The notes beneath the pieces were generated by a model, which worked only from the letters and a program-made list of their open reading frames with translations, ran no database searches and was not told the DNA's origin. Source: Clostridia bacterium (GTDB lineage Bacteria; Bacillota; Clostridia; Acetivibrionales; DSM-2933). From it: a stretch of 64,000 nucleotides of DNA. Made by a program: the position numbers and the translations under genes. The DNA lies in assembly GCA_026418275.1 (NCBI GenBank), contig JAOABQ010000091.1, forward strand, positions 1 through 64,000. Reading direction: 5' to 3'. Below are positions 43,640-52,576 of the stretch, piece after piece (positions within the stretch are counted from its first letter, which is position 1; every line of letters starts with the position of its first letter).

Positions 43640-46033
43640 ATGTTCAAAAATTTAAAAAAATTAAGAGATTTCATAAGAAATATGAAAAATGATTCTGTGA
43701 TATCGGATCTTAGTAGATATAGATCAATAATTGAAAGGATCAATGGTTTTAACTTTGATAAGCTTAAGGAGGAAGAGTTGAAAGCAAAATCTTTTATTTT
43801 AATGAATAAGGCTCAAAATGGAATTTTCACCGATCTACTTCTGCCGGAAGCTTTTGCTCTAGTGAAGGAGACAGTAAAAAGACAGCTTGGAATTTGCCCT
43901 TATGATGTGCAGTTGTTAGCCGGGATAGCCATGCATCAAGGAAATATTGTCCAAATGCAGACGGGCGAGGGAAAGACTTTGGCGGCTGTATTTCCGGCCT
44001 ATTTAAACGCGCTTTCGGGAAAAGGTGTTCATATTCTTACATTTAACGATTACCTGGTCAAGCGGGATGCCGCGTGGATGGGCCCTATTTATGAGCTTCT
44101 TGGTTTAACGGTAGGGTATGTCCAAGAGGGAATGACGATAGAGGAGAGAAAAACTGCGTATAACTGTAGTATTACCTATTTAACTGCAAAGGAAGCAGGG
44201 TTTGATTTTTTGAGAGGGGCTATCTGTACAGAAAAGGAACAGCTGATACAGCGTCCGTTTCACTTTGCAGTGATTGATGAAGCCGATTCTATTTTGATTG
44301 ATGAAGCACGGATTCCTCTGGTTATAGCGGGAGAAACTCTGGAGAAAGAAGAACATCTTGAATTGGCAGACCGATTGGTGAACTCTCTTCAACCGGACAT
44401 TGATTTTGATACGGATGAACATTCGGAAAATGTATTTCTGACCGATCAAGGAATGGACCGTATTGAAAAACTGCTGGGTTGCGGTAATTTATATGCTCCT
44501 GAAAATATAGAATTGCTGACCAAACTCAATAATGCGTTGTATGCTAGGGTACTGCTTAAAAAGGATATAGACTATATTGTACGGGGAGACAGGATTAAGC
44601 TCATTGATCCGTTCACAGGCCGTATCGCAGCTAATAGGCATTGGCCTCACGGTTTGCAGGCAGCAGTGGAGACGAAAGAGGGAATTCAGTTTATATCCAG
44701 AGGAAAAATTCTGGAATCCATTACAATGCAGAGCTTTATAAGATTGTATCCCAGGGTATCCGGCATGACGGGAACTGCTGAAGCAGCGGCAAGGGAATTT
44801 GAGGGATTTTACGGGCTTAAGGTGGTTATCATACCGACACATAAGCCAAGCTGCCGGGAAGATCTTCACGATCTGGTTTTTACCCATGAGACTGTGAAGC
44901 TGAAATTTGTGGTAGATGAGGTCAAGCGGGTTCATGAAAAAGGACAGCCTGTTCTTATCGGTACCGGAAGTGTGGAAGAATCGGAGATGCTTGCAAAGGC
45001 ACTTGAAGAGGTGGGCGTCTTATGTAATGTATTGAACGCAAAAAACGATGAGGCAGAAGCAAAAATCATTGCAGATGCGGGACGGATCGGTGCCGTAACC
45101 GTTTCAACCAATATGGCCGGAAGGGGTGTTGATATCAAATTGGGTGGAGAAAAGGGCGATACCCAAAAACAGGTTGAAGAATTGGGAGGATTATATGTTA
45201 TCGGTACTACCCGTCATGAGAGCAGAAGAATCGATGACCAGCTGAGAGGCCGTGCCGGACGTCAGGGAGACCCCGGGAACACCCGCTTTTTCATAAGCTT
45301 GGAAGATCCGTTGATGGTAAAACATAAGATGCATGAGGCAATTCCTGAATTAGGCAAGATTTATAGGCAGGAAGGTCTGGTGGATGATCCTGTGATTGGG
45401 AAAAAAATTGCAAGTGCCCAGAGAAGGATTGAAGGCAATCATTTTGATATACGAATGAGCCTCTTTAAATATACATATACCATTGAAAAGCAGCGTCAGA
45501 TTATACATGGAATAAGGATGGATCTATTGCTGGATAAATCGGCTGCCGGTGATTTAAAGTACAAGGAGAATGTAAGGTTTAAAAGGTTATGCCGGCATGT
45601 AAGCGGTAGGGGATTGGAAAAAGCACAAAAACAAAGTGCCCTTTTTTTCCTCAATAAATACTGGTCGGATTACTTGAGATATATTGCGTCGGTGCAGGAA
45701 AGCATCTACCTGGTAAATATCGGAGGAAAAGCACCCTTGGATGAGTTTAATAGGATTGCAATTGCCGCCTATGATGAAATGTGGATAAAAATAAATGAAG
45801 ATATACTGTATCTTCTTTCAACGGCTGAAATAACAGATGAGGGGATTGATCTGGAAAGAGAAGGCTTAAAAGGGCCCTCTGCTGCCTGGACCTACCTTGT
45901 GAAGGATAACACTGAGCAGTTGGGGATATGCGAAATCTGTAGAGATCCTATTGCTGCAGCCGTAAGTGGGCCGCTGCTTGTAACGTTGGCAGTTTACAAC
46001 CGGTTTATAAAGAAATCAAAGGTGATAAAATAA
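43640..46033 (+). CDS. SecA-like ATPase paralogue
   Basis: 797 residues. SecA motor features are MQTGEGKT (106-113), LTFNDYLVKRDA, VIDEADSILIDEARIPL (about 211-227), the preprotein cross-linking region, VSGMTGTA, TNMAGRGVDI and RGRAGRQGD. It is shorter than housekeeping SecA (about 840-900 residues) and lacks the CxCxSGxxxxxCH C-terminal zinc motif; instead it ends in CEICRDPIAAAVSGPLLVTL with a CxxC and a hydrophobic stretch. This suggests a SecA2-like accessory motor. No SecY2 or glycosylation genes are nearby. AAGGAGG precedes the ATG. Confidence 0.85.
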   Translation: MFKNLKKLRDFIRNMKNDSVISDLSRYRSIIERINGFNFDKLKEEELKAKSFILMNKAQNGIFTDLLLPEAFALVKETVKRQLGICPYDVQLLAGIAMHQGNIVQMQTGEGKTLAAVFPAYLNALSGKGVHILTFNDYLVKRDAAWMGPIYELLGLTVGYVQEGMTIEERKTAYNCSITYLTAKEAGFDFLRGAICTEKEQLIQRPFHFAVIDEADSILIDEARIPLVIAGETLEKEEHLELADRLVNSLQPDIDFDTDEHSENVFLTDQGMDRIEKLLGCGNLYAPENIELLTKLNNALYARVLLKKDIDYIVRGDRIKLIDPFTGRIAANRHWPHGLQAAVETKEGIQFISRGKILESITMQSFIRLYPRVSGMTGTAEAAAREFEGFYGLKVVIIPTHKPSCREDLHDLVFTHETVKLKFVVDEVKRVHEKGQPVLIGTGSVEESEMLAKALEEVGVLCNVLNAKNDEAEAKIIADAGRIGAVTVSTNMAGRGVDIKLGGEKGDTQKQVEELGGLYVIGTTRHESRRIDDQLRGRAGRQGDPGNTRFFISLEDPLMVKHKMHEAIPELGKIYRQEGLVDDPVIGKKIASAQRRIEGNHFDIRMSLFKYTYTIEKQRQIIHGIRMDLLLDKSAAGDLKYKENVRFKRLCRHVSGRGLEKAQKQSALFFLNKYWSDYLRYIASVQESIYLVNIGGKAPLDEFNRIAIAAYDEMWIKINEDILYLLSTAEITDEGIDLEREGLKGPSAAWTYLVKDNTEQLGICEICRDPIAAAVSGPLLVTLAVYNRFIKKSKVIK

Positions 46034-46041
46034 TACTAAAA

Positions 46042-46088
46042 AAATAGGGAGATAAGGGCAAATTCCGGTTGCCTTTATCCCCCTATTT
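46042..46088. terminator. Bidirectional terminator between SecA-like and purine permease genes
   Basis: AAATAGGGAGATAAGGGCAA pairs with TTGCCTTTATCCCCCTATTT (small mismatches) around ATTCCGG. On the minus strand a T7 tract follows the stem. Confidence 0.8.
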
Positions 46089-46127
46089 AAAATTAACAAA
46101 GTACCATTTTATTGTAAGAAAGTTACG

Positions 46128-47537
46128 CTATGCCCCGTACTTGGCCATTGCGATAAATCTTAAGATAAACAGTACTGCAAGGATATAGACTAAGGGGTGA
46201 ACGGTTTTACCTTTACCTGTAGCAATTTTCACGATAGGATAAACGATCAAACCTGAAGCGATGCCGTTTGCAATACTAAAGGTAAATGGCATCATGACCA
46301 CAGTGAGGAACGCAGGAAGTGCTTCGGTAAAGTCATCAAAATTGATATGCCTTAAAGCACCCATCATAAATACACCTACAATAATAAGGGCGGGAGCGGT
46401 TGCTTCGGATGGAACCAGACCTGCTACAGGAGCAAAAAACAAAGCAAGTAAGAAGAGAATCGATGTAACCACTGAGGTTAAACCCGTTCTTCCTCCTTCC
46501 ATAACCCCTGAAGCACTTTCCACATAGGTAACAACGGTGGATGTACCCAATACGGCCCCAGTAGTGGTTGCGATGGAATCACTGAGGAGTGCTTTGTTGA
46601 TTCTGGGGAGCTTTCCTTCCTTATCCAGCATACCTGCCTTACTTCCTGTACCGATAAGAGTACCGATGGTATCAAACAGATCTACAAGTGTAAAAGAAAG
46701 AACGATGGCTGCAATCGTAACCAGTGTACTGAATAAATTTGCATTATCCCCAAGTTTTAAAAGACCGCTAAAGTCAAACTGCCAGAATGTCGGTGAAATA
46801 CTTGGAGGAGCAGATACAACTGTAAAACCCTTAGGGATGGAGATGATGTCGGTAACAATACCGGCAACGGTAGTAATAAATATTCCGATTAACATGGAAC
46901 CTTTCACGTTTTTGGCTACCAGCAAACCGGTAATGATAAGACCGAAAATAGCAAGCAAGGTCTTAGGAGACGTAAGATTACCGAATGCGATAATGGTGGA
47001 AGGGTTTCCTGCCACAATTCCCGCATTTTTAAACCCTATAAGCGCAATAAAAAGCCCGATGCCTCCGCTGACCGCATACTTCAAAGTCATTGGGATGGCT
47101 TTGACTATGGATTCTCTTAGCCTGGTGATTGTAATGATAATAAAAATAATTCCGGAAATAAAAACCGCAGTCAATGCCTGCTGCCATGTATATCCCATTC
47201 CCAATACAACGGTAAAGGTAAAGAAGGCATTTAAACCCATTCCCGGAGCTTGTGCAAAAGGGTAATTGGCGTAAAGTCCCATAATGAGTGTCCCTATTGC
47301 TGCGGAAAGACATGTAGCTACCAGAACCGCACCTACCACAGGATCGTTGAAAGCATTGAATTGGGCGGCTTTATCCCCTAAAGCACCCGAAGCGTTCATC
47401 CCTGCCATTTTTAAAATATCCGGATTGACAAATATGATGTAGGCCATAGTAATAAACGTGGTGATACCTGCGATGACTTCTGTCCTTACTGTAGTGTTGT
47501 TTTCCTTCAATTTGAAGAATTTTTGTAAGAAGTTCAT
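46128..47537 (-). CDS. NCS2-family purine permease (AzgA/PbuG type)
   Basis: 469 residues, about 12-13 membrane segments. Family motifs: EVIAGITTFITMAYIIFVNP, QAPGMGLNAFFTFTVV, ITRLRESIVKAIP, LVDLFDTIGTLIGTGSKAG and GTSTVVTYVESASGVMEGGRTGLT. AzgA-type proteins import adenine, guanine or hypoxanthine with protons. The ribosome site GGAGAG precedes the ATG. The 290-base leader (47538-47831) contains a hairpin (GGTAAAAA/TTTTTACC, about 47680-47720). I looked for purine riboswitch core motifs there and did not find them. Confidence 0.9.
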   Translation of the reverse strand: MNFLQKFFKLKENNTTVRTEVIAGITTFITMAYIIFVNPDILKMAGMNASGALGDKAAQFNAFNDPVVGAVLVATCLSAAIGTLIMGLYANYPFAQAPGMGLNAFFTFTVVLGMGYTWQQALTAVFISGIIFIIITITRLRESIVKAIPMTLKYAVSGGIGLFIALIGFKNAGIVAGNPSTIIAFGNLTSPKTLLAIFGLIITGLLVAKNVKGSMLIGIFITTVAGIVTDIISIPKGFTVVSAPPSISPTFWQFDFSGLLKLGDNANLFSTLVTIAAIVLSFTLVDLFDTIGTLIGTGSKAGMLDKEGKLPRINKALLSDSIATTTGAVLGTSTVVTYVESASGVMEGGRTGLTSVVTSILFLLALFFAPVAGLVPSEATAPALIIVGVFMMGALRHINFDDFTEALPAFLTVVMMPFTFSIANGIASGLIVYPIVKIATGKGKTVHPLVYILAVLFILRFIAMAKYGA

Positions 47538-47831
47538 ACCTAACTCTCCTTTTGTTTAAATCTGTATAGAACACGATAAAATCTTAAATCTGGCAGATGA
47601 ATCATTTCTCTGCACAGAAAAAGGTTTTGGAATTACCGCAAACCCTATAGTGAATTACACAATGTATAATTATAGAACAAACTTGGTAAAAATTCTATAG
47701 GTTTTTACCGTTTTAAGCCAAGTATTTTGTAATAGAAACGAGTAAAAATAAGGGTTCCAAGCCTTTAAGTATAAAGAAAGATAAGTCCTGTATATAGAAG
47801 TATACGATTCTATTTACAGGACCAGGAAAGT

Positions 47832-48146
47832 TTATTGCAAAGGCTGTTGGAAATTTTGCGTTTGCTGTTCTTGTACAGTTTGTTTTCCCTTTTCTACGAA
47901 TTCGGCCTCCTTAGGGCAAATCATATATAAAAGCTGCTGGAGTTGGCCAACATGTTTCCTTTCTTCATCAGCGATATGGTATAGAATTTTTTTTACTCTC
48001 TCATCGTTTGTTGCGGAGGCATGTGCTTCATACCCGATAATGGCCTCCAGTTCACCGGCTATATCCAGCCTATGAGCCTGCGCTAACTCCTCATTCGATA
48101 GTTGTCTTGGCACATTTGCAACAAATGGGTTCCCTATAATTGCCAT
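47832..48146 (-). CDS. Ferritin-like / demethoxyubiquinone-hydroxylase-family protein
   Basis: 104 residues. Helical, with carboxylate-His pattern AGELEAIIGYEAHA and HIADEERKHVGQLQ (ExxE...ExxH), which can bind two iron ions. GNPFVANVPRQLSNEEL opens the protein as in clostridial members annotated as DMQ hydroxylase family. Such organisms lack ubiquinone, so a redox or iron role is more likely. It is short for a complete four-helix bundle and probably dimerises. AGGGAG precedes the ATG. Confidence 0.8.
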   Translation of the reverse strand: MAIIGNPFVANVPRQLSNEELAQAHRLDIAGELEAIIGYEAHASATNDERVKKILYHIADEERKHVGQLQQLLYMICPKEAEFVEKGKQTVQEQQTQNFQQPLQ

Positions 48147-48447
48147 TTTACCACTCTCCCTTATTTATTTATACTCAATTTGCATTAAAAGTATATAAAC
48201 CACCTCTCAAGGAACTTGTCACAGATTTGATTGATGAAAGATTACTCTATAGAATGCAAATTATATTATAGTTTTTCCCAGTATTAAAAAAATAAACATA
48301 TAAGAGCGGAATTTGCCATTAAGCAGTTTCTTGAGAATACTTTTTTGTGAGATATATATCATTTCTGGAACTTATTATCAGTCATTTGAGTCTAATAGAT
48401 GATGGCTTTTAAATTTAAAAGTTTCTATTAAGTATATAAGTAATTAG

Positions 48448-48541
48448 ATCGTGAAAATGATTTTGCATGGATAAATTTAATTTTCACGATATTAAATCAA
48501 GGAAATTGAAGCCGATGTTAAATCTTTATCGCGTTCAATAT
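48448..48541 (+). repeat. Dispersed repeat family A, copy 4
   Basis: ATCGTGAAAATGATTTTGCA...ATTTTCACGATATTAAATCA...ATCGCGTTCAATAT; close match to copy 3. Preceded by TAATTAG as in copy 2. It abuts repeat B copy 3. The rest of 48147-48724 has no gene. Confidence 0.82.
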
Positions 48542-48640
48542 AGATAACTAACTGTTAAAGTAAAATTTCGATTTCTGATACCTAAGTAAACCAGGTGTTA
48601 GTATCTCAAATTTTACCATATTTACATTTGATTGTCTATA
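48539..48640 (-). mobile_element. MITE-like repeat family B, copy 3
   Basis: TATAGATAACTAA (48539-48551) mirrors TTTGATTGTCTATA (48627-48640) with TA flanks. The interior (TTTCGATTTCTGATACCTAA, CCAGGTGTTAGTATCTCAAA) is the reverse complement of copy 1. It starts exactly where repeat A copy 4 ends. Confidence 0.78.
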
Positions 48641-48724
48641 CTGTAGGGATTCGATAATACGCTATTGTTCAATGACTTTATCTTACTCTAAAGAAATAAA
48701 TAATTTATCAATGGGAGGTTTTTT

Positions 48725-49993
48725 ATGGAAAAAAAACTATATCGAAGGATGGTAAAAGGTCTATTGGTTTGCCTGATATTTTTGAATATTACAGGATGCA
48801 GCGGGAATAGTGAGCCAGTGAAGATCCAGGGATACTCAAGCGTAAACCAGGTAAACAATTCGTACCCTATGAGCTTTTCATCAGATAAGCAGTTTGCTTT
48901 TAATTTGCTGGATAAATTGTTAGAAGAGGAAAAGGGCAAGAACTTTTTTATCTCACCCGCAAGTATCTTTCTAGCCCTTTCCATGGTTTATAATGCTTCG
49001 GATGGCGAGACAAAAAAGGAAATGGAGAAAGCATTGGAACTTCAAGGAGTTACTTTGGAAAAGCTAAATGGCTATTGTCAGAGCATTATAAAAAGTTCAA
49101 CCAGGGAAGAAGAGGGAGCCCGGCTGTCCATTGCAAATTCCATTTGGACCGAAAACGGAATTCAATTGAGCGAAGAATTCATTAAAAAAATGAAGGATTT
49201 TTACGCGTCTGAAGTGAATTCCTTAGACTTTGAAGATCCGAAAGCCGTTGATAAAATCAATGATTGGGTAAATGACAAGACAAACCAAAAGATTCCTAAG
49301 ATTTTAAATAACTTACCCTCTGCCGCTATGATGGTTCTATTAAATGCCATATATTTTAAAGGGTTTTGGGAACGGGATTTCGATAAAGGTAAAACAATGG
49401 ATGAGATGTTTAATTTGCCGGATCATACACAAAAAAGCATACCCATGATGAGTCAGGAGGGATCATATGCCTACGCGGAAGGTGAAAAATTCAGGGTGCT
49501 GAGTCTGCCTTATATCAATAAAAGTGCCCAGATGCTAATATTTTTACCGGATAAGGAGTCCAGCCTCAATGAATTTTTAACGGATTTTAAATTTGAGGAT
49601 TGGAAAAAATACAGAAATATATCCACCATTCGGGAAGGAAAGATTAAAATTCCCCGCTTCAGGATGGAATACGATATAGAATTAAATGATATACTTACCA
49701 ATTTAGGTATGGAAAAAGCGTTTAATCCGAAGCAGGCGGATTTCTCAAAACTGTTATCCGACAAATATAAAGGAAATCCAATATGGCTAGACAAGGTTAT
49801 ACATAAAACATATGTAAATGTCAATGAAGAAGGAACCGAAGCGGCAGGAGTTACAGGTGCAGTCATGTGTGGTGGTCTTATGGAAATTAAGCCCGAGAAA
49901 TTTGAGTTTATTGCGGACCGCCCCTTTTTCTTTGTGATTCATGATATCGGAAGCGATTTGATTCTTTTTTTGGGAGCAGTAAATGAGCCGTAA
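48725..49993 (+). CDS. Serpin (serine protease inhibitor) lipoprotein
   Basis: 422 residues. Lipobox ITGC (Cys about 25) anchors the protein to the outer membrane face. Serpin features: NFFISPASIFLALSMVYNAS, NAIYFKGFWERDF, PYINKSAQMLIFLP, then the reactive-centre hinge NEEGTEAAGVTGAVM and DRPFFFVIHD. The loop between the hinge and DRPF is about five residues longer than in antitrypsin, so the P1 residue (within MCGGLMEIK) cannot be set exactly. Inhibition of an external serine protease is expected. GGGAGG precedes the ATG. The secreted papain-kelch protease of this window is a different class. Confidence 0.9.
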   Translation: MEKKLYRRMVKGLLVCLIFLNITGCSGNSEPVKIQGYSSVNQVNNSYPMSFSSDKQFAFNLLDKLLEEEKGKNFFISPASIFLALSMVYNASDGETKKEMEKALELQGVTLEKLNGYCQSIIKSSTREEEGARLSIANSIWTENGIQLSEEFIKKMKDFYASEVNSLDFEDPKAVDKINDWVNDKTNQKIPKILNNLPSAAMMVLLNAIYFKGFWERDFDKGKTMDEMFNLPDHTQKSIPMMSQEGSYAYAEGEKFRVLSLPYINKSAQMLIFLPDKESSLNEFLTDFKFEDWKKYRNISTIREGKIKIPRFRMEYDIELNDILTNLGMEKAFNPKQADFSKLLSDKYKGNPIWLDKVIHKTYVNVNEEGTEAAGVTGAVMCGGLMEIKPEKFEFIADRPFFFVIHDIGSDLILFLGAVNEP

Positions 49994-50035
49994 AGAAAAT
50001 AATTAAACCATGAAATATAATAAAAAGCCCGTGAT

Positions 50036-50530
50036 GATCTACGCTCCGACTGATATAAATTCCTGACAACCCTACAGCAATCTTTCGACTGCTGTAAAGC
50101 TTTACAGAACCTATACCAATCTTTGCTCGACTGCTAGGAATACCTTAGAAACCTACTGCAACCGGCAGGCTGCAGTAAACCTCCAGCATATAAATCATTT
50201 GTACTATAAAGCAGGTATAAATGATTTATATGCCTGCGGAACCCTTAGCAATCTTAGCTCGAATATGATACATCCTTTTTGACCATACTGCAATATATTC
50301 TACTGCAATATAGCCTTACAGGACATATCACATTCTGCCCTCCGGCTAATATCAAGCCTTATCGTCAACCAAGCAGTTAAAACTTCTGCTGCTCAAATCT
50401 AAGTAAAAACTTTAATTTGTGGACGAGACCTAATATCAACCTTTGGCCGAATATTACAGAACCTTGTTAGACCCTGTAATACTCTTGGCTCAACCATCAC
50501 GAACCTTGTGATATTATTATTGACCGTAAA
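50036..50530 (-). repeat. Hairpin-rich degenerate repeat array of unknown type
   Basis: Read on the minus strand there are about six copies of a unit near TCGAGCAAAGATTG followed by TATAGGGTTCTG (about 50069-50090, 50104-50131, 50236-50262, 50341-50368, 50424-50451, 50465-50492). Each is flanked by inverted repeats: TACAGCA/TGCTGTA, a 16-bp palindrome at 50092-50107, a perfect 15-bp stem at 50186-50200/50219-50233, ATTACAG/CTGTAAT and ATCAC/GTGAT. No frame codes for a protein. It lies between convergent serpin and EamA genes. Confidence 0.6.
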
Positions 50531-50582
50531 TCTAGTTTTATGTACGGAAATGATTATATGCAAAGTTAACATTTGGAAATAG

Positions 50583-51533
50583 TTATTTGTCCACATGCGG
50601 TTTAACCGGAACCGTGTCGGGTCCGGCCGGGCTTTTTTCATTTAATGTTTTAGATAGTTGTACAATAACAACACCACCTAAAATAATGGTGCAAGATATT
50701 ATTTTTACGATTGTGATGGGCTCATCCAGAATCAGAGCTCCTAAAAGAACTGCGACTACCGGATTTACATAGGCATAGGTTCCAGCTTTTGCAGCAGGCC
50801 ATTTTTGTATTAGATACGTAAAGGATGTATATCCTAGAATAGAACCGATGAATATAAGGTAAACCATAGCACCCAAGCCTTCCGGTGTAATTTTTACTTT
50901 TGGGGCTTCGTTGAGGAAGATCCCTAAAATACATTGCCCAATACCACCGCACAGCATTTGAATACCGATGTGGGTTACGATGGAACCGGATTGGCGGGAG
51001 CTTTTGGAATAGACGGTACCGATGGACCAAAGAAGGGCTGCCAATAGTAAAAGTAGTCCTCCGGATAAGTCTACATCTCCTGCAGTTTGTGATGAAGTGA
51101 CAAGAAGTGCCACTCCTCCAAAACCTGTGATTAAGCCAATCCACCCGGCAAAACCGATTTTGGATTTTCCCGGTAGTATAAACTCGATTACAGCTGTAAA
51201 AAGCGGGCTGGTTGCCAAGATAAGAGCAGTAATACTGGAATGGACCCACTGGGATGCCCAAATTACAAGTCCATTTCCACCCAGAATAAGAATCGCTCCG
51301 ATGAGACCCTGGTTTAAATAATCTTTGAAAGAGGTTGGAAATGTTAACCCCCTCAAAGCTGCATAAAGCAGCATAAGCGTTCCGGCGACAGCAAAACGGA
51401 TTCCTGCAAATAATTCCGGAGGAAAGCTGCTTACACCGATTCGCATGACCAAATAAGTTGATCCCCAGATAATGCAAACGGATAGGTAGGCTAAAATTAC
51501 TCTAAATTCGTTTGGATTTTTAAAGTTTGACAA
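50583..51533 (-). CDS. EamA/DMT-family transporter
   Basis: 316 residues, ten predicted membrane segments in two EamA repeats. The N-terminal repeat opens YLSVCIIWGSTYLVMRIGVSSFPPELFAGIRF; the second shows LLLLAALLWSIGTVYSK. DMT transporters export or import metabolites; specificity is not readable here. TTG start with GAGGTG 8 bases upstream. Tail is polar (EKSPAGPDTVPVKP). No partner genes. Confidence 0.87.
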   Translation of the reverse strand: MSNFKNPNEFRVILAYLSVCIIWGSTYLVMRIGVSSFPPELFAGIRFAVAGTLMLLYAALRGLTFPTSFKDYLNQGLIGAILILGGNGLVIWASQWVHSSITALILATSPLFTAVIEFILPGKSKIGFAGWIGLITGFGGVALLVTSSQTAGDVDLSGGLLLLLAALLWSIGTVYSKSSRQSGSIVTHIGIQMLCGGIGQCILGIFLNEAPKVKITPEGLGAMVYLIFIGSILGYTSFTYLIQKWPAAKAGTYAYVNPVVAVLLGALILDEPITIVKIISCTIILGGVVIVQLSKTLNEKSPAGPDTVPVKPHVDK

Positions 51534-51920
51534 TCAAATTGCACCTCAATATTTAAAGTTATACTGTGAAAGGGCCGCATAATGCTTATTTGCACTCTTT
51601 TAGCAGTAATACGACATTTAAAACTTTAGGATTGTTTTTTTGTGCCATACACTTTAAGGATAATGAACCCTAAGATTAAAATTGAGTATACGCATGATTA
51701 TAACAGAAACTTAGTATATTTAGTACGGAATATTTATATATTGTTGGAAAAAAGTGACGACCCTAGGTCTGTTTTTAAAGCAAAATTCCCACATGAGATG
51801 AGTCTTTAGTCGGATGAATATGTAAAATAAAAAGTTTATAATTGAATATATAGAGAGATTAATCAAATCGGATGATAGAAAGGGAGGGACTTATGAAGCT
51901 CGGAAAGGGGGAGCAGCCAA
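51534..51920. other. Intergenic region, nothing recognised
   Basis: 387 AT-rich bases between divergent genes with no frame, repeat or hairpin that stands out. Confidence 0.5.
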
Positions 51921-52538
51921 TTGAAAAAGATATGGATATTTACGGCAATCATTTTAACGCTGCTGAGTTTCAGCATCCAGGTATCCGCGCAGCAGATCCA
52001 AAAGGATAATATTGTACTATTGGAGGAAGACAAGGTCCAGATAAAAGTTGGTGAGACAATTACACTTTCTGCAGAATCTTTCAAACAAGGGTCTTCTTAT
52101 GCGGATGAATGGCTGGGAGCTGCCAAGACTGCAACATTTTTCGATCAGGAAAGCGGGTATTATAAATCAACTGCAAGGTTTACTGCAAAAGAAGCGGGAA
52201 TATATAAAGTCACCTATAAAATGGTTATGTATTCGGGTAAAAGTAATGTCGCGTTTACCAAAATCGTATACAAAATGGTTGAGGTATTAAACCCTGTTAC
52301 AGTTCAAGGCGCAGTAGCAAAGAATGTGGTATTCCATGAAATTAAAAAGCCGGATGGAAGGGTTAGCGGATATATAGCAGTGGGAGAAGTTTACATTCTT
52401 TGGAGTGATGATACGCTGTCACCGTACAGTTCCATTTGCCTCTTTTTTACTTCCAGTGAAACCACAAAGGAAATTCAAGTAGAAATTGATATCAATAAGA
52501 ATTCCGTTAGTTATCCAATAACAGTGAGCCGGTTGTAA
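51921..52538 (+). CDS. Exported protein of unknown function, Ig-like
   Basis: 205 residues. Signal peptide MKKIWIFTAIILTLLSFSIQVSA with cleavage after about 23, then beta-rich sequence with KVGETITLSAESF and TARFTAKEAGIYKVTYKMV, which looks like a bacterial Ig-like or PKD-like fold. No catalytic motif. TTG start with GGGGGAG 7 bases upstream. A bidirectional terminator follows. Confidence 0.7.
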   Translation: MKKIWIFTAIILTLLSFSIQVSAQQIQKDNIVLLEEDKVQIKVGETITLSAESFKQGSSYADEWLGAAKTATFFDQESGYYKSTARFTAKEAGIYKVTYKMVMYSGKSNVAFTKIVYKMVEVLNPVTVQGAVAKNVVFHEIKKPDGRVSGYIAVGEVYILWSDDTLSPYSSICLFFTSSETTKEIQVEIDINKNSVSYPITVSRL

Positions 52539-52576
52539 CACTGTAACCATGGTGCAAAATAATAAAATACCGATTA

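Noticed and set aside
46537-47265. 242-codon plus-strand frame inside the purine permease
   Set aside because: Antisense shadow of a hydrophobic gene; no ribosome site, and the minus-strand frame carries the NCS2 motifs.
47538-47831. Purine riboswitch ahead of the AzgA-type permease
   Set aside because: I looked for the core elements (GTTTCTACC-like and CCGTAAA-like) on the minus strand and did not find them; only a simple hairpin is present.
50399-50641. 80-codon minus-strand frame in the hairpin array
   Set aside because: It begins within the EamA gene end and covers repeat units; no ribosome site or coding bias. The repeats explain the open frame.
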